Source of the DNA: Albula goreensis
Lineage: Eukaryota > Chordata > Actinopteri > Albuliformes > Albulidae
Length of the DNA stretch: 64,000 bases
NCBI GenBank assembly: GCA_022829145.1
Contig: CM040763.1
Coordinates: 5,080,641-5,144,640, forward strand
Reading direction: 5' to 3'
Every line of letters begins with the position of its first letter. Position 1 is the first letter of the stretch. Below the pieces are notes generated by a model that was not told the origin of the DNA, ran no database searches, and worked only from the letters and a program-made list of their open reading frames with translations. Position numbers and translations under genes: made by a program. Shown here one piece after another: positions 11,243 to 23,734 of the stretch.

Positions 11243-12574
11243 AACGCACACAGGAATTATTGGTAACTGCTTAATATGGACAAGACGCTGCTTTCTCTAT
11301 CCTTAAATAGAAGCTGATCATTTGTTTTTAATCTTTAAATGTTATTTAAATACTTGTTGCTCTACTAAAACATATACACCATGCATCTAAGAAATGGATG
11401 TCCCTCTGTATGTGTTTACAAAATGTGTAAATAATAAAATTTGTGTCCACTGCAGAACACATTACAGAATGCAGTTAAGTTCTGAAATGTAAATTAAATA
11501 GTGAAAAATACACTGGAATTATTCATTCTTAATTGTCATAGAGGCAGTCAAGGTGGTGTGCTCATAGGGTGTGGTCATGTTGATTACTTGGTGGATATCC
11601 ACCAGTCAGGCCACTTCTTCAACAGTGAGAGCCCCACCCATTTCTTAAAAGCATGACTACCCAGACAGAAACTCTGTTGGGGATTATTAAATTACATTAC
11701 ATTACATTACATCAGAGTGCGTTAGCAGTAATTCTGAGGTCTAAGCTCAGTCATCCTATTGAATTTAGCCAATAATTTAGGACCAAAATAATAATAAAAA
11801 AAAAACAACTAAGAGGAATGTGCAAGATACAACATAAAAGTTTAGAGAGCCCTTTGTGAGAGGGAGTACTGTTGCTGGAATGGCCATGGGCATCCAAATT
11901 ATGGACCGGCTGCCAAGTCTATGTAACATGGAGGAAGCCAACAGTTGTTAATGCTTGCCCTGGAAGTCGCCCACGAGGGGAGTGTTCCTCTGTGAGGACG
12001 GCACGGCATGGCACGGCGTGTGGAAGATCGCTCACCCCCTCAGTCATGCTCTGTGAGGCTCGGCTCATACCCAGTAACAGGTTAAACATTTGGTTCACAG
12101 CCAGGTCCACACAAGCACCTCCAAAGACACACAAAAAAATTTTGAACACAAGTCAAAATTCCATGGTGGAGAAAAAATGGTTTGCTCGTTCAGAGAATAA
12201 ATAACAGGGTATATGTTTTTTTTTTAATCAACCTTTTTTCCCCTGTGGATGTGTGTATTACACAGAGCTGAGTATGTACAGTACATAACCATATCCATAT
12301 CCATAAACATATACATACAGTATACATAACCATAATTGATTGTTCAATATATGCCTAAATCTCAATAACCATGGATAATGCAATATTTATGGTCAACAAA
12401 GCTTTTTTGTTGTTTATAATCTAACAACATTGGAAAGTTGAAATTATTACTTATTTGAACAAAACTAAGTACTAATAAATGGTACACTTTATTATTTATT
12501 ACCAGCTAATAAGCACATAATTAGTTCCTTGTTTACTGATGCATTAAAGCCAGTGTTACCTTATTTCTTTTTCT
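11243..12574. other. Unique noncoding stretch
   Basis: Contains a short (ACATT)n array (listed separately) and a GGCACGGCATGGCACGGCGTG imperfect duplication near 12,000. The 110-codon plus frame 11,872-12,204 and its minus shadow show no family features. Confidence 0.5.
11690..11712. repeat. (ACATT)n short tandem array
   Basis: Four ATTAC units. Such arrays often mark tails of fish SINEs, but no SINE body is recognisable next to it. Confidence 0.8.
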
Positions 12575-13020
12575 TTGTTCCAAGCAGCGATATGGTGGGC
12601 ACGGTCAGGTAAGAGAAAGCAAGGCGAGCCCAGAGAGAACGGATTCTGCAAGACAACAAAGTAGGCATTCGGTCCCTGATATCGCCGCTCCTACCAAACA
12701 CACATCAGCAGCTGTTTAAGTCTTAATTATGTCCTGGCCGGAAGGTAATTTATCTCAGGATCTCAATAATACCACTCTTTTATCTGCTGTTCACAATGTA
12801 ATTAATATCAGGATATTGAATAAACCCAAGTCATTATCTCCATCTCCCTCAGATCATTTATCTCACTTGTACAGTGCCAACATTTTTCGAGTGATCGCCG
12901 CTTTTCTCGAGAAGTTATTGATACAGTATGCAGTTAGAAAATCCAATGCTGAATTCAAAAGTATCCTCACCAAAAGGTATTTTTTGTCACTGATTTATTA
13001 AGTTGAATACTCAGACATTC
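12575..13020. promoter_or_regulatory. Candidate conserved noncoding element
   Basis: Repeat-free, with three TAATT-type sites (near 12,725, 12,747 and TAATTAATAT at 12799-12808) and a TTCTCGAGAA palindrome at 12904-12913 (two abutting heat-shock-type half sites by sequence). No coding evidence beyond a featureless 90-codon frame. Confidence 0.5.
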
Positions 13021-13134
13021 CCCAGACTGTACGTTGGTGGATTAATAAATACAGATGTACCAGATTAGTAAATACAGACAGTTGTTTTTTTTTTCTGTAC
13101 AGTTTCTACTTCGTATTTTACCCATGGCAAACAT

Positions 13135-13380
13135 GTAATGAATCAAATTCAAGACTTGGATGAAACAGTTACCATCTCTGTCCAGAAAGTCAGCAGTTCC
13201 ATTTTATTAGATCTTTCGCAGCCATCCCTGTCAACGTATAATCTGCTTAAACAAAAGAACTCAGGGTTCAGGGGACACATTAGGCAATTAACAGAGAACG
13301 CTTTCTGTGTGTTCATCGCAATGAGGTTTTTGTCTGTAATTGTAGCTTTTTACTCACTATTTAACAATTAACCTTTTGTT
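13135..13380. promoter_or_regulatory. Candidate conserved noncoding element
   Basis: Even composition, repeat-free, containing GGCAATTAACAG near 13,281, TGTAATTGTAG near 13,335 and TTAACAATTAACC at 13,361-13,373. The 77-codon plus frame has no domain resemblance. Confidence 0.45.
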
Positions 13381-14960
13381 CTCATGAACGCGATTTGAGA
13401 TAACAATTTAGTATTGTTTTGCATATGTCATGGATTTTTGATCCAAAATACATTGCTTACACATATAGAACAACCAGGACCTTAGAATTACATTGTTAGT
13501 GATACTATGCCCACATCTGTACTGATGTTATTATGTGTAATGTATTGCTATTAAATTATCAGCATAATTTTTGAAATATGAGTTAACCTACAGGGCATCC
13601 CTCTGTACTTTAATCTAAATCAGTTGTTTGCAAGTATGTCTTTGTTTTTTTTTTCACCTTAAGGTTTACAGATCTATATACTTATGCTATTTATTCACCT
13701 TTCATCAACATACTTTCATTCCTGTTCTGCTGAGAAGCATTCTAACATTGAGCCATAAATGTTACATGCTGCACCTGTTACATCAGTCAAACAATGTCAA
13801 CAGTTACATTAACTACTGAAGCTGATTTCTAACATCTTTTCACGGACTGACTTCCATGGCATTTTTTCACATATTTCTCTTGAGTTTTAAAATGCAGGCT
13901 TTGAGGCGATGTCAAAATAAGAATAAAGGCACTTTATTAAATCACTTCTTTAAAAAAAAATAATGTTGCAGAATATAAATCAACCACACATGTCATTATG
14001 GATGACTCAGAAATATCTTTTATAAAGACGATTCATGTTTAATCGTTTGCTTAATTAACAATTTTCTCCTTTGGAAAACACTGTCATTCTCAAAGGTCAG
14101 AATATTTAATAAAAGTTCTAAAAACATGTTTACTTTCTAAGTTCCTAATACTACTTTGCTTTTACAGCTATTACAGTTTAATTGTATCCTGTAATTTAAT
14201 AAGAGTGTGCAGTTTCTTAAACATCTTAAAAATGGAAATGAAAACTATGAAAATAAAACAAACAGTTTACATTTCAGAGCCTCTTTTGTTTAATCTACTT
14301 GTGCTGGTTTGTGCGGATGGTACAACAGAGGGTGTCAAATTCCAGCCAGGTGAAAGGTGTTGACAGGGAATTTTAAATGCATTGTTTCACATATGGACCA
14401 CAAATATCATGTTCCATCCAGACGTGGTTTTCACACATGACATTTTCACAAATACTTAGAAGTCATTTGTGATTCACATGTAAAAACCAGCTTCTCTCAT
14501 GTGAAATGTCCAAAAAGCCCATGTGTTTACTTTATGAGACCCTCCAAGGAGTGGAGTCTGAAAGCCTGCAGTATCCCATCCCTGACAACCCCTGACACCC
14601 CCGCTGCCCCTCCAGTGAGTCAGTGGCAATGGGGGGTATCTCACTGTCTGCTTCCCTAGTGGTTGTGATTGGTGTGGCAGTCCCACAGCTGGTTGCCGGG
14701 ATACGCAGCTGCTCTCTGACTCCAGGCTCAGAGGGGGGGCCCATTAGGAGCCTCTGCTGGGGGGGTGTCCTGCCAGCCAATCAGGTGTGTTCTCACTGCC
14801 CTACAGCACGGCCACCAGTTCTATAGATAACATGCCTGTTTAGTCTGGAGAAAGGCTGCTGACAGGATCCTGTGACTTAAGTTTGCTGAAAGCTCAAGTA
14901 ATCACAACAGCTAAAAAACATTTAATTGCTCATTGATTGAAATTTAACCAGAATGCCAAA
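13381..14960. other. Unique noncoding stretch
   Basis: Mostly AT-rich. 14,540-14,830 is GC-richer and stop-poor on both strands (overlapping frames), with G-runs near 14,730 and 14,760. Nothing gene-like recognised. Confidence 0.45.
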
Positions 14961-15143
14961 ATAACACTGTCATAAAAATGACATTATACCTGTTATCAAC
15001 AGCCATAACAGTTCATTACAGTTTATTACAATTGTAATAAATGTTCATACATTATGACAGCGTCATAACAATTGTCATAAGCACATTGTCATGGTAATAC
15101 ACTATATTGGCAAATGTTATGTCGTCCATATAACAGTGTTAAT
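14961..15143. mobile_element. TGTCATAA-type MITE-like element, copy B
   Basis: It begins ATAACACTGTCAT and ends ACAGTGTTAAT, giving near-inverted termini (AACACTGT / ACAGTGTT). Inside are repeated GTCATAA words and a perfect 20-bp palindrome TTTATTACAATTGTAATAAA at 15022-15041. It shares 13 identical bases with copy A at 6.37 kb. No open frame, so it is nonautonomous. The family name was not determined. Confidence 0.65.
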
Positions 15144-15460
15144 AATACATAGTTCAACTGAAGTGTAATCAGTTCTTCTCTGTCATATGGCTTGAGTAAA
15201 GTGGTAGTAGTAGAAGTGGTCGAAGCAGTCGTCGCAGAGGAAATATAGAAATATTGCTCAGTACTATCGTGTAAAGATCTGTTAAAGCTCTTTGTTGACG
15301 TATTGGCCCTGTGTACCAGGTTTGTACGTTCCTGCCATAAGCCTTGTGAAATAATCTAACCAGCGAGAACTAACCAGCCCAATTTTGGTTCATAACTAAT
15401 CAAATAATTTCAAACTAATGATATCAGCTCAGTAAAGGAAAGCCGAAGGAGATTCATCAT

Positions 15461-15493
<33 letters not shown>
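15461..15493. repeat. (TC)n microsatellite
   Basis: Sixteen TC units with one TTTC interruption. Confidence 0.95.
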
Positions 15494-17733
15494 GCCTTGT
15501 GTTAACAATAGTTAACATTTTGTGTTTCTTCAGAATATATGTATATGTGCAGTTTCTGATTCATATGGGAATATAGCCAGTCTTCAGGGATTGGCACTAC
15601 CCATGCTGAAATAATTATTAAATATTAAACAGAATGAATATAAAATAAGCATCTCCATTAAAACTATGAATCACAGTTAATCAACTGCATTTGTGAAATG
15701 GGAAACATTGTACTCCGGAACTTTCTTTCTGAAGGTAAATATTGACTTCCAAATGTCATTTTCCCACAATTCCGTGTAAAGAAGGAGCTGTCTGTCCTCA
15801 GATATTGCTGTGAAACTGTCAGAGAGGACAGGCTGAGGAAAAACAGGAAATGCAAGGTTCAGTGAATACAGCCCCACCTAATGACATTCTGAAAATATGC
15901 CCAGAAAATATACAATAAAATACAGAACTGCAGCAGCCGTTTTTTATGGTAGCCGAGTTCAAGGTTTGTTCTGGGTCTTTCTACAGTCATAACAATAGTC
16001 TGTGAATATTTCGTTCAACTTTATTGATCCAAGATTGACATGGCACATCTGAAAACACTTTATGCCATCACCACTCCTGAATATTTAAATCAGTTATGGA
16101 AATCATTGTTTTGTCAAGGTTTGTTAAAACTTAAATAGTTAAAACTATTTTGAAAAGTGGATGTGTTTGTGTTTAATGTGATCTTGTTTGTTATTGGGGG
16201 ACAGTATTAAATTGACCTGTGCCTAGGTCTTCCTGATACCAGTGTCCATTGCTTTTGCTGGTTACTCAGGTGCCCTTTAGGCTGTTGAGTCCTATCTGTA
16301 TTCCAGGAGCAGAACTATCTCTTTAGAAAAGCACCACTCTGAGGTAGCATTTTGATTACAAGGTTTACGAGATCAAACCTAATTACCAAAGCAGACATTA
16401 AGGAAAAGCAGGTTTCATTTAGGCTTGGAAATTGTCAGGGATGGTAATAGACCCATATAAAGGCCATGCGGAGAGTTTTTCCCACAAGCCTGTTGGGTAG
16501 GTGGAGCCACAGGAAGCCGAGTTAGATTTTTGAAAGATTCCAATGTTTTGAATGTTCTTCGAAATGTTCCCCAGACTCAGAATCAGTCCAGCCATGCTGC
16601 AGTTTTACACAACATTTTCCTCCATTTTTTCAGAAGTATTCACAAATCATTGTTTATTTATCATGCAGAAATGTTTTAAAAAATGTCCTTGGCTTGTTGG
16701 AATAAAATGAGAACATTTTGAGAATATTATGCTCTTATATTAATGGTAATAGAAGACTTTGAAGTAATATGGAGTGAATATTCTATTATGGATGCTACCG
16801 AAATTACAAAAACCTTCATCTTAGAAAATAATGTTTCAAGAGCATTTCACATGCTTAGAGATACAGAGGGCGATAAATAATGTACAGAGGTTGCAATCAA
16901 GTTAACATCCTATTGTTGTGCACAAGCAAAACAAGCACTGTAATAGCGATTATGGTTAATGTTATAAAAATGTTTTGGTTTTTTGAGGCCTCATTCAAAT
17001 TTTCCTCTGAGAGTCGTCCACGCACACACGCATTACCATAAGTTTAACACAGTGGCTTCAGGGAGAGGCCAAAACATTACAGGATGAATGTTCAAAGTAT
17101 TAGCAGTAAAGGTCAAAGTCTGCTTTTCAAAAAAAAAAAAAAAACCCCACAAAAATACCTTTGCCATTTTATCTTTAATTCTCCATTGAAGGCTGCACTG
17201 TTTTGACAGAACACAGATGTTATATTTGTTCCTGTAATTCCGGGGTCACAAAAGCACAGGACAGATGTATGAACGGGCTGAGGCTCTGAGACCTAGCCCT
17301 CTCATGTGAGAGGGGTCCCCTGGACTATACTGGCTCTATTTAGACCCGACATTAACACACAAATTTGGTTATCTGATGTTTCTGGTCATTAGCCAATGAC
17401 AATACAGTGCATCTATATATGCAAATAAAAGTGTCTCTGATTGGCTTCTGGATTCACAGTCATGATGTTTTCCCTCATGTCATAACACACCCCTCTCCGC
17501 TTAGCACCGCAGGGTGGTGTGCATATGTTCTACTGTTTAATACTTTTGTTCAAAACCTCAATTCTATGAATGGGAAATCCTCTGAGAAACCTATAGTTTC
17601 CAAACGTAACTCGTCTCACATATTCTAACTGATTTTATTTTCTTTTTCATGTAATATTTGGAATTTATATTAAATTTATGAACAGAAATTCAAAAAGAGA
17701 GGATCACATAAGCATAATTTAAATGATAGACAT

Positions 17734-17735
<2 letters not shown>
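15494..17735. other. Unique noncoding stretch
   Basis: AT-rich, with an A-run at about 17,130-17,145 and an octamer ATGCAAAT at 17419-17426. Short frames at 15,664-15,877 overlap in two frames and show nothing recognisable. No repeats of known class seen. Confidence 0.5.

Positions 17736-17818
<83 letters not shown>
17736..17818. repeat. (GT)n microsatellite, 83 bp
   Basis: Uninterrupted GT dinucleotides, likely polymorphic. It generates the poly-His/Thr frame on the minus strand. Confidence 0.98.
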
Positions 17819-17819
<1 letters not shown>

Positions 17820-18174
17820 ATTGAGAGAGAGTAATCTTTTCATTTAAAGAAACCCAGATCGAAGGTGTGTACTTGTTGAATTCTGTTCCTGAGTTGTAGG
17901 ATTTGGCTTTGATAAAGGATGTGCTCAACATGTAATGACCTCGCCCTCTTTACCGGCAGCCTGTACGTAGCCAACCACAGTGGAGGCCCAGTTGTGCTAA
18001 GCATTACTGTCAGGTATGGTAGGATGGACTGGCTGGCTATTAAAACAGCCAGCAATAAACACACGCAACCATAACCCCTCTGACATGAAATTATTTTTGG
18101 GGGGCCTATGAAAAGGCAGTTCCATGTTCATCACACAAAAATGGCTACCCAAATGTCCGAACTTATTTTTAATG

Positions 18175-18405
18175 TTATCAAACTCGCTCCCGATTAGGGC
18201 AGAGAGCAGTCAGGCCTCTGTGTGTTTGCATTGGCAGGGCGGATGCTGCGTTAGACATGCCGCAGGTCGTCTGGCTGAGACACTGCTCGGGCACGGCTGA
18301 ATGTTATCACCGAGAGCACGGCGAGCTCGTCAGTCAGCGCGGTGACGGCCGATGATAAAGCGCCGCTAAGACACATGCGGCTATCAGGAAGCCTTTTCAT
18401 TCCCA
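18175..18405. promoter_or_regulatory. CpG-rich candidate regulatory element
   Basis: About 16 CpG dinucleotides in 18,240-18,400, far above the flanks. CGATTAGG at 18,191-18,198 and GATGATAAAG (GATA-type word) at 18,351-18,360 are present. No start or splice evidence, so a distal enhancer or unmethylated island is more likely than a coding exon. Confidence 0.5.
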
Positions 18406-19214
18406 GTCAACCCAAAAACCAACCTGCACTTTGGATAAAGGCTTAAGAGCAGAACCTGAATCACTCAGCATGACATTAAAATGTTTAACCACTGGTAGTA
18501 CGGAATTATTACAGTAAAAGTTTAAACTGACAGCTAAACTCATAATATTTATTTGAAGTCAGGTTTAGAGAGAAATCAGTACATTAATGCAAACAAAATC
18601 TGTCTGCAACTCATGTGGAAATTACCTACCGAACTATAACCCACCAAATTTACTCATACTTTCACATATGAGGGTCACATTTTATACCCAAAAGCAAATC
18701 TCACATTGTGAAGTACAAGAAAAGAGCAAAATTTCTCCTACTGCTGAAATTACGATTAGCATGTTGTCGCTGTTATCATAGCTGTAAGATATATTGGTAA
18801 TTAAAAAAGTTGTTATTATCAGGTATGGAAGAAAAGACTGAAGAAAAGTGCTGATCATGATTCTAGGCTACACATTTAGCGAAAGGTCAAAGCTTCAAAA
18901 ATATTAATGGGATGCATTAAAATCTTCTCCATTTATAGAGTACATCATTTGTACCAAATTTCATGACTTTATATGATCTTAGCTCATTCATTAGACACCA
19001 ATATGTCCTTATTAATTAATAAGTGGAGAGAAAACTGCCACCAGGTCCATAAGGTAAGCTGCCACAGAGAGGTGTGTGTAAACCAGCTGTATTTAAATGC
19101 CAGTATCGTGCTGGTATCGGGCACAAACTACTGGCTTCTCTCACATATGATGATTAAATTACCTGGAAAACAACAAGTGATATTTTTTCTCTTTCTTTTT
19201 TTTTAAAAATAACT
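18406..19214. other. Unique noncoding stretch
   Basis: AT-rich, no gene or repeat recognised. Confidence 0.5.
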
Positions 19215-19605
19215 CTCAGTCCCCGTGGTCTCAAAGTCCCCACCATAGAGGAGAATGTGTATACTGGGTTTTACTCCACCTCTGCCATTGACAATCACTT
19301 CCATTAGTCCTCTTTGTTTGCACAAAATTCATTGTATAATCATTGCCTCTGATTTGTGCCTCAACTTGGAAAATGCACAATGCTGAATGAGTAATTTCAC
19401 CAATCATGGCAGCGGTAAAACAGCCTGAATGAAACCCTGCAAGCATGCTGCACATGGCCCTCCATAGCACTTGGTTTGAGACATCTGTTCTATCCTCATT
19501 TGATCCTCTCTTGCCTAGTTTGAAATTACTAGTCATTATTTCATAGGAATAATTTGATGCGGGGAGATTGGGAGATATGAATGCAGGTAAACATATAAAA
19601 AAGCA
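19215..19605. promoter_or_regulatory. Weak candidate noncoding element
   Basis: Repeat-free, with a FOX-type TTGTTTGC at 19314-19321. A 125-codon minus frame (19,231-19,608) lacks recognisable motifs. It could be regulatory or simply stop-poor. Confidence 0.3.
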
Positions 19606-20477
19606 CATATCTAAAAGATGGAATAATTTATAATACCAATAGTGTACTATTTATAGCTTGTAATGAACTTTATTTGTATTGTCCTGTTTAGTTATATCTG
19701 TCCAGTTTTTTACAGTTCTTCCCAAATAAGGTAAAACACACATTAAGGATGTCGTAAAGAACCCTCACACCAAGGTGAGAGAGGTAATGAGTACTTTTCA
19801 CAGCTACTGTCACCGCCATAAACACAAATGAAGGTTGTGCTATTATTACTTCCATCAAGTTCACCTTCTTTCACCTGCAACTTTTTTTTTTATATGGTAA
19901 CTCAAGCTATATGAAACCACATGCTGGATGTGGGTTGGGCTGTGATAATGAGGCAGTTAAATTCTGTTACTGTGACCTGTGTATCATTGGAGATCCTCAA
20001 ACATGCAATTACTCTGACAAAGTCCAATGCAAATTAGCTTTAGAGCAATTCACATTAATAAAAAAATGACATTCCATTTGTTTTCAACATCAATTTCCAA
20101 CCTTCTGAAAGCATGATTCACTAGTTCTTTTATTCTGGTGCTTATCGTCCACTTACCTTGCACGGGGAACGTTCTGTATTTCGAGAGCTGTGGCTCTCTC
20201 TGTGATTAATGCGACTCTGATTAAGAGGACTTCATGCGCATTGGCTTGAATAGCTCAGGTAAAAGTACAGGGGGAGAAAATGACCGAAAAGTACTCAATG
20301 AATTGAAGGGCTGTTGAGGGTCAAGGCCGAGCATGATTTGATTTTTTTTTTTTGTTCTCTTGCAGAGTGAAAGCCAATCAGTGTGTGAATACTGCAGCAG
20401 GTTCATGGAGTTGTAATCTAAGCCGATAACGATAAATGGACCGCACCGTAGCAATGACTTCAAACATTCAGTAGAAC
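19606..20477. other. Unique noncoding stretch
   Basis: Octamer ATGCAAAT at 20027-20034, followed directly by TAGC; T-runs near 19,885 and 20,343. No gene recognised. Confidence 0.5.
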
Positions 20478-20712
20478 AGAGGTGGACAATCTCTGTCCTG
20501 GAGGACCAGGGTTTGTTTCTAACTGCCAGCTTATCTTGGGCTCCTTTATTTTAGTAGCTTCCTACGCCAATACCGATACACTCTCGGCAAAATGGTTCAT
20601 ATATGGATGTGAGAAACGGGCTGTCACTCTGCGATGTCAGTGACTGGGCTGATTTGACAATGTAGAGCAGAAGCTGAACTGAAACCCAGGAGCAGAAATG
20701 GTCCTCCTGGCT
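20478..20712. mobile_element. Nonautonomous TIR element (fish 'CCTGGAGGACCA' family)
   Basis: The left end GTCCTGGAGGACCAGGGTTT and the right end (AAACCCAGGAGCAGAAATGG then TCCTCCTGG) are inverted relatives of each other. The pattern 'gaggtgg-caatc-tggtcctggaggacca' is a familiar vertebrate/fish dispersed repeat. It is 235 bp with no open frame. Superfamily (hAT-like suspected) not established. Confidence 0.65.
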
Positions 20713-21489
20713 TACCTACTAGAGGCATTCAAGAAACCACAAACAAGTGGCATCTTATCACTGCGGCTAATCCCAGTCTGTACCTAACTGTGCCAACATT
20801 TTTAGAGGGAGTTTTGCTTTGCATATTGACCAGCACTGAAACTCAGAGTTCTCATTAGTAAGCTGTGGTCAGTTACAGAATTATCAATGAATCTGCGCCA
20901 TCTACAAATTAATTTCTAAATGCTATACTTGCCAAAGAAAATTTGCAATATTTAATCGGAAATTATAAATTGCAAGGTTATCTGTTCAGATGTGTGTAGT
21001 CAGACCTGTGACTATGTTGAAGTGCAAAAACAACTTAAAGAGTACTAACAGATCCTGCCATTTGTAACTGTGTGTCTGTGATCCTCCAGAATCTAATAAT
21101 CAAGGTACGTTTAAAGACATATGTTGAATGTATTTCAGAACTGCCATTTCTTTTTCTCGCTTCAGTATGTCCATAGCCACCTGTGTACGTGAACAGTAAT
21201 TCTGTGGGTTTCTAAGAGATATGATTTTGGGAGTTAACACCTTTTTTGGGGCTATCTAACCACTGTGTTCCCTATTTCCATTTGCATTAAAAGGGTAATA
21301 TCACAATGAAACTGTGTTGTAGACTCTGCAGTATTTGCAGACTGATGCAATACATATGTCTATGCATAAATAAATATTGCATTTTATTCACAATATAGTG
21401 GTAAACAACCAAAAATATATTCCAAAGTTATTAAAGTATATAATGAAAATGTACTTCACAAATATTCATGGAAACACCTCATTAGCACA
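20713..21489. other. Unique noncoding stretch
   Basis: Octamer ATTTGCAT at 21280-21287. Nothing gene-like. Confidence 0.5.
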
Positions 21490-21680
21490 GATTGCTTTGC
21501 ACTGACACTGCGAACAGAGCAGAACAATGTGAAAAGATCAGAAATGCAATAAAACATTTAGTTTTTAATGACTGGCGCTGCTATTGGAGCGTTCATTATG
21601 GGAGTAATGCAGAGCATTATGGGAGCTTGGGGATGGATGATTTATACATGAGACTGTTTTATCCTGTTCCATGAGGCTGG
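21490..21680. promoter_or_regulatory. Candidate element with two CATTATGGGAG sites
   Basis: CATTATGGGAG occurs at 21594-21604 and again at 21615-21625, exactly 21 bp apart (two helical turns), next to ATTGGAGCG (inverted CCAAT-like). The word resembles half of the ZNF143/THAP11 (SBS) motif. The 60-codon plus frame spanning it has no known domain. Confidence 0.4.
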
Positions 21681-22544
21681 CTTTACACTTACATCCCTAG
21701 AAAGGATGTTTTTTTTTTTTTTTTGGGGGTGATTCCTGTGTAATCGCCTCGGTAACCCAATTCAGTGACACTCACTGCAGCTCTTTCTTAGTTATACTTT
21801 TCCTTAATTCCCTGATTTAAAAAAAAAAATTCTATTGACTACAGTTTCAGAAGCTATTTGGTGTTTCAGTATGTATCAATGTAAACATCTACTTTGCATG
21901 ACTCTGCATTAAATGGATCTCTCATTATTTTCATTTGAATTAAATTACTCTAATTGAATAGTGAGTGGTAAAATTGAATGTTTATTCAATATTTTCAGTT
22001 CTTTAGATTTCATATTTAGCCGCAGTAAAACACAGCTCCAACAGGGCCTCACAGACAGAACACATAAGCATGTACTGTATTTCTGATATGAATATGTGGA
22101 TCTTTTCATGATTCTACACATTCTTCAGTGAAGCGCAATTAACCTCACACTGTTCAGTGTCATGTTCTTCTGCAGAAAGCGGTAGCTGAAGCTAAATATC
22201 ATCTATTTAACTACTGAGACACTGCATATGGAAATATTACACAAATCTATAAAAACATCATCACTAAAGGTCATCGTTATCCCACCATCATCAATTGGAA
22301 AATTGAATTTGAATGCGTCATACAGTGCAATGTAACCCCTTCTAGTTCCCTAATATCAGGTCTTTATGAAAAATGACTGGCACTACACAGAGTTTATCAT
22401 TATAAATTGTATTTCCAAAACACGTTCTCATAAAGCACCCATTCTGTTTGTAGTGATTATTTTAAGATGCCGAAGGAGAGGTTGAATTCTACTGAGTTAC
22501 ACTTCCTGCAATGTAAATTCTATTCCTCAAAGCAATGTCTTGAT
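21681..22544. other. Unique noncoding stretch
   Basis: T-run at 21,710-21,724 and A-run at 21,820-21,829. AT-rich; no gene recognised. Confidence 0.5.
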
Positions 22545-22890
22545 TGAATTTTGTACTTCCTTAAAGAGAGTAGGCGCGCTCGATTGAATCTCACCCAGTG
22601 TCTTCAGAGACCTCCCCGCCCACCGCAGTGCAGTCATCACCACACTATCCTTACATTACATCATGTGACAGGTGGCTGCGCTGTGCTGCATCATCGCACT
22701 CCCATGAGCCACTGGGGGAGCAGAATTCCCAGCCATGACCTCAGCACCGCATCATCAGTGAATGGTCTGGCTTGTGACTTTGCTTTTCACATGCTTTTGT
22801 ACGAGTGACATTTCAAAGCCAGACGATCGCGAGATCTATCTATGTTAAACGGCGGCGGGTGAGTCCAACCATCACTCCCTCTCCTTTCCT
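22545..22890. promoter_or_regulatory. Candidate noncoding element with E-boxes
   Basis: CATGTG (22662-22667) and CAGGTG (22669-22674) E-boxes lie back to back, with CpGs at both ends of the block. Repeat-free; the 85-codon plus frame is unremarkable. Confidence 0.4.
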
Positions 22891-23134
22891 CTCATACAAT
22901 TAAGGCCCGCAAGCGCCCAGAACAGCACTCAGAATCAGAGAGGATTCTACACTTATGGTAAACAGCCAGAGTAACGCAACCCACAGTAATAAAACACGTT
23001 CCCAACAGTGGAAAAATAACCTCCGGCGACTTGTTTTCCATTATCTCGTCCTGAGTGACAAAAAATTGAATTAAGACAGTATGGATAATACTTCATTTCT
23101 TCAAAGGTCTTTGATTTTTTTTTTTTTATCCAGG

Positions 23135-23220
23135 GTTATGGAGGTGGTGGTGTTGAGTTTGGGGGCTGGGGGTTAGGGGTGAGGGAGGGGGTTGGGGGTG
23201 AGGGAGGGAAGGAGGGGTCA
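23135..23220 (+). repeat. G-rich tract with G-quadruplex potential
   Basis: Many runs of three to five G separated by one to four bases, on the plus strand (core 23,160-23,217). It is placed 20 bp before a candidate regulatory block. Confidence 0.8.
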
Positions 23221-23234
23221 CCATATTATCATTT

Positions 23235-23600
23235 GATACAACCTCCATTTTCTCCTCCAATTGACATATATGATGCTGTGGGCCTCTCTGGGTTCTGTGG
23301 GGAGTAATCAGTAAATTTCCCGGTGGCGCCTGCTAGGCTAAGCAGTTTTAATACACAAATCAATTTTGCATTTCCCCCCTCTGGCAGAGAGTGTTCGCAG
23401 TGCAATGGGGGTGGCCATGAAAAATTGATAGGCCTTAGAATGCAGATTGCAGGGAGTGGATGCAGAATCTGTGGCCAGGCCCGTCTAAGACAATGTCAGG
23501 GGAGGTGGTGTGGCAACTGTTTGCTCTGCTTCTTAACTTATGAAAATTTAATTCTTCCTCTCTCCTCCTTCTTCCCAGAGACGGGCTCTATAACTGGAAT
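23235..23600. promoter_or_regulatory. Candidate conserved noncoding element
   Basis: Even composition, repeat-free until an A-run at 23,611. It contains GTAATCAG, GGTGGCGCC near 23,322, CAAATCAATTTTGC near 23,356 and AATTGATAGG near 23,424. The plus frame here carries CxxC-like spacings (see rejected items) but no coherent zinc-finger fold. Confidence 0.5.
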
Positions 23601-23734
23601 TTCAATGGAGAAAAAAAAAAAAAAGAGAAACATTCACAGGGAGGAAGGACAATTCTGAAGACGGAAATAAGACAGGGAGATGAAAGAGATTTTCTGCACT
23701 GGTTGCCTATGTAAATGCACGAATGTGAGACTCT

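Noticed and set aside
23323-23658. Plus-strand ORF with CxxC/CxxCG spacings resembling a zinc finger
   Set aside because: Spacing and His/Cys order fit no known finger class, there is no flanking splice pair, and the frame ends in a poly-A-derived Lys run.
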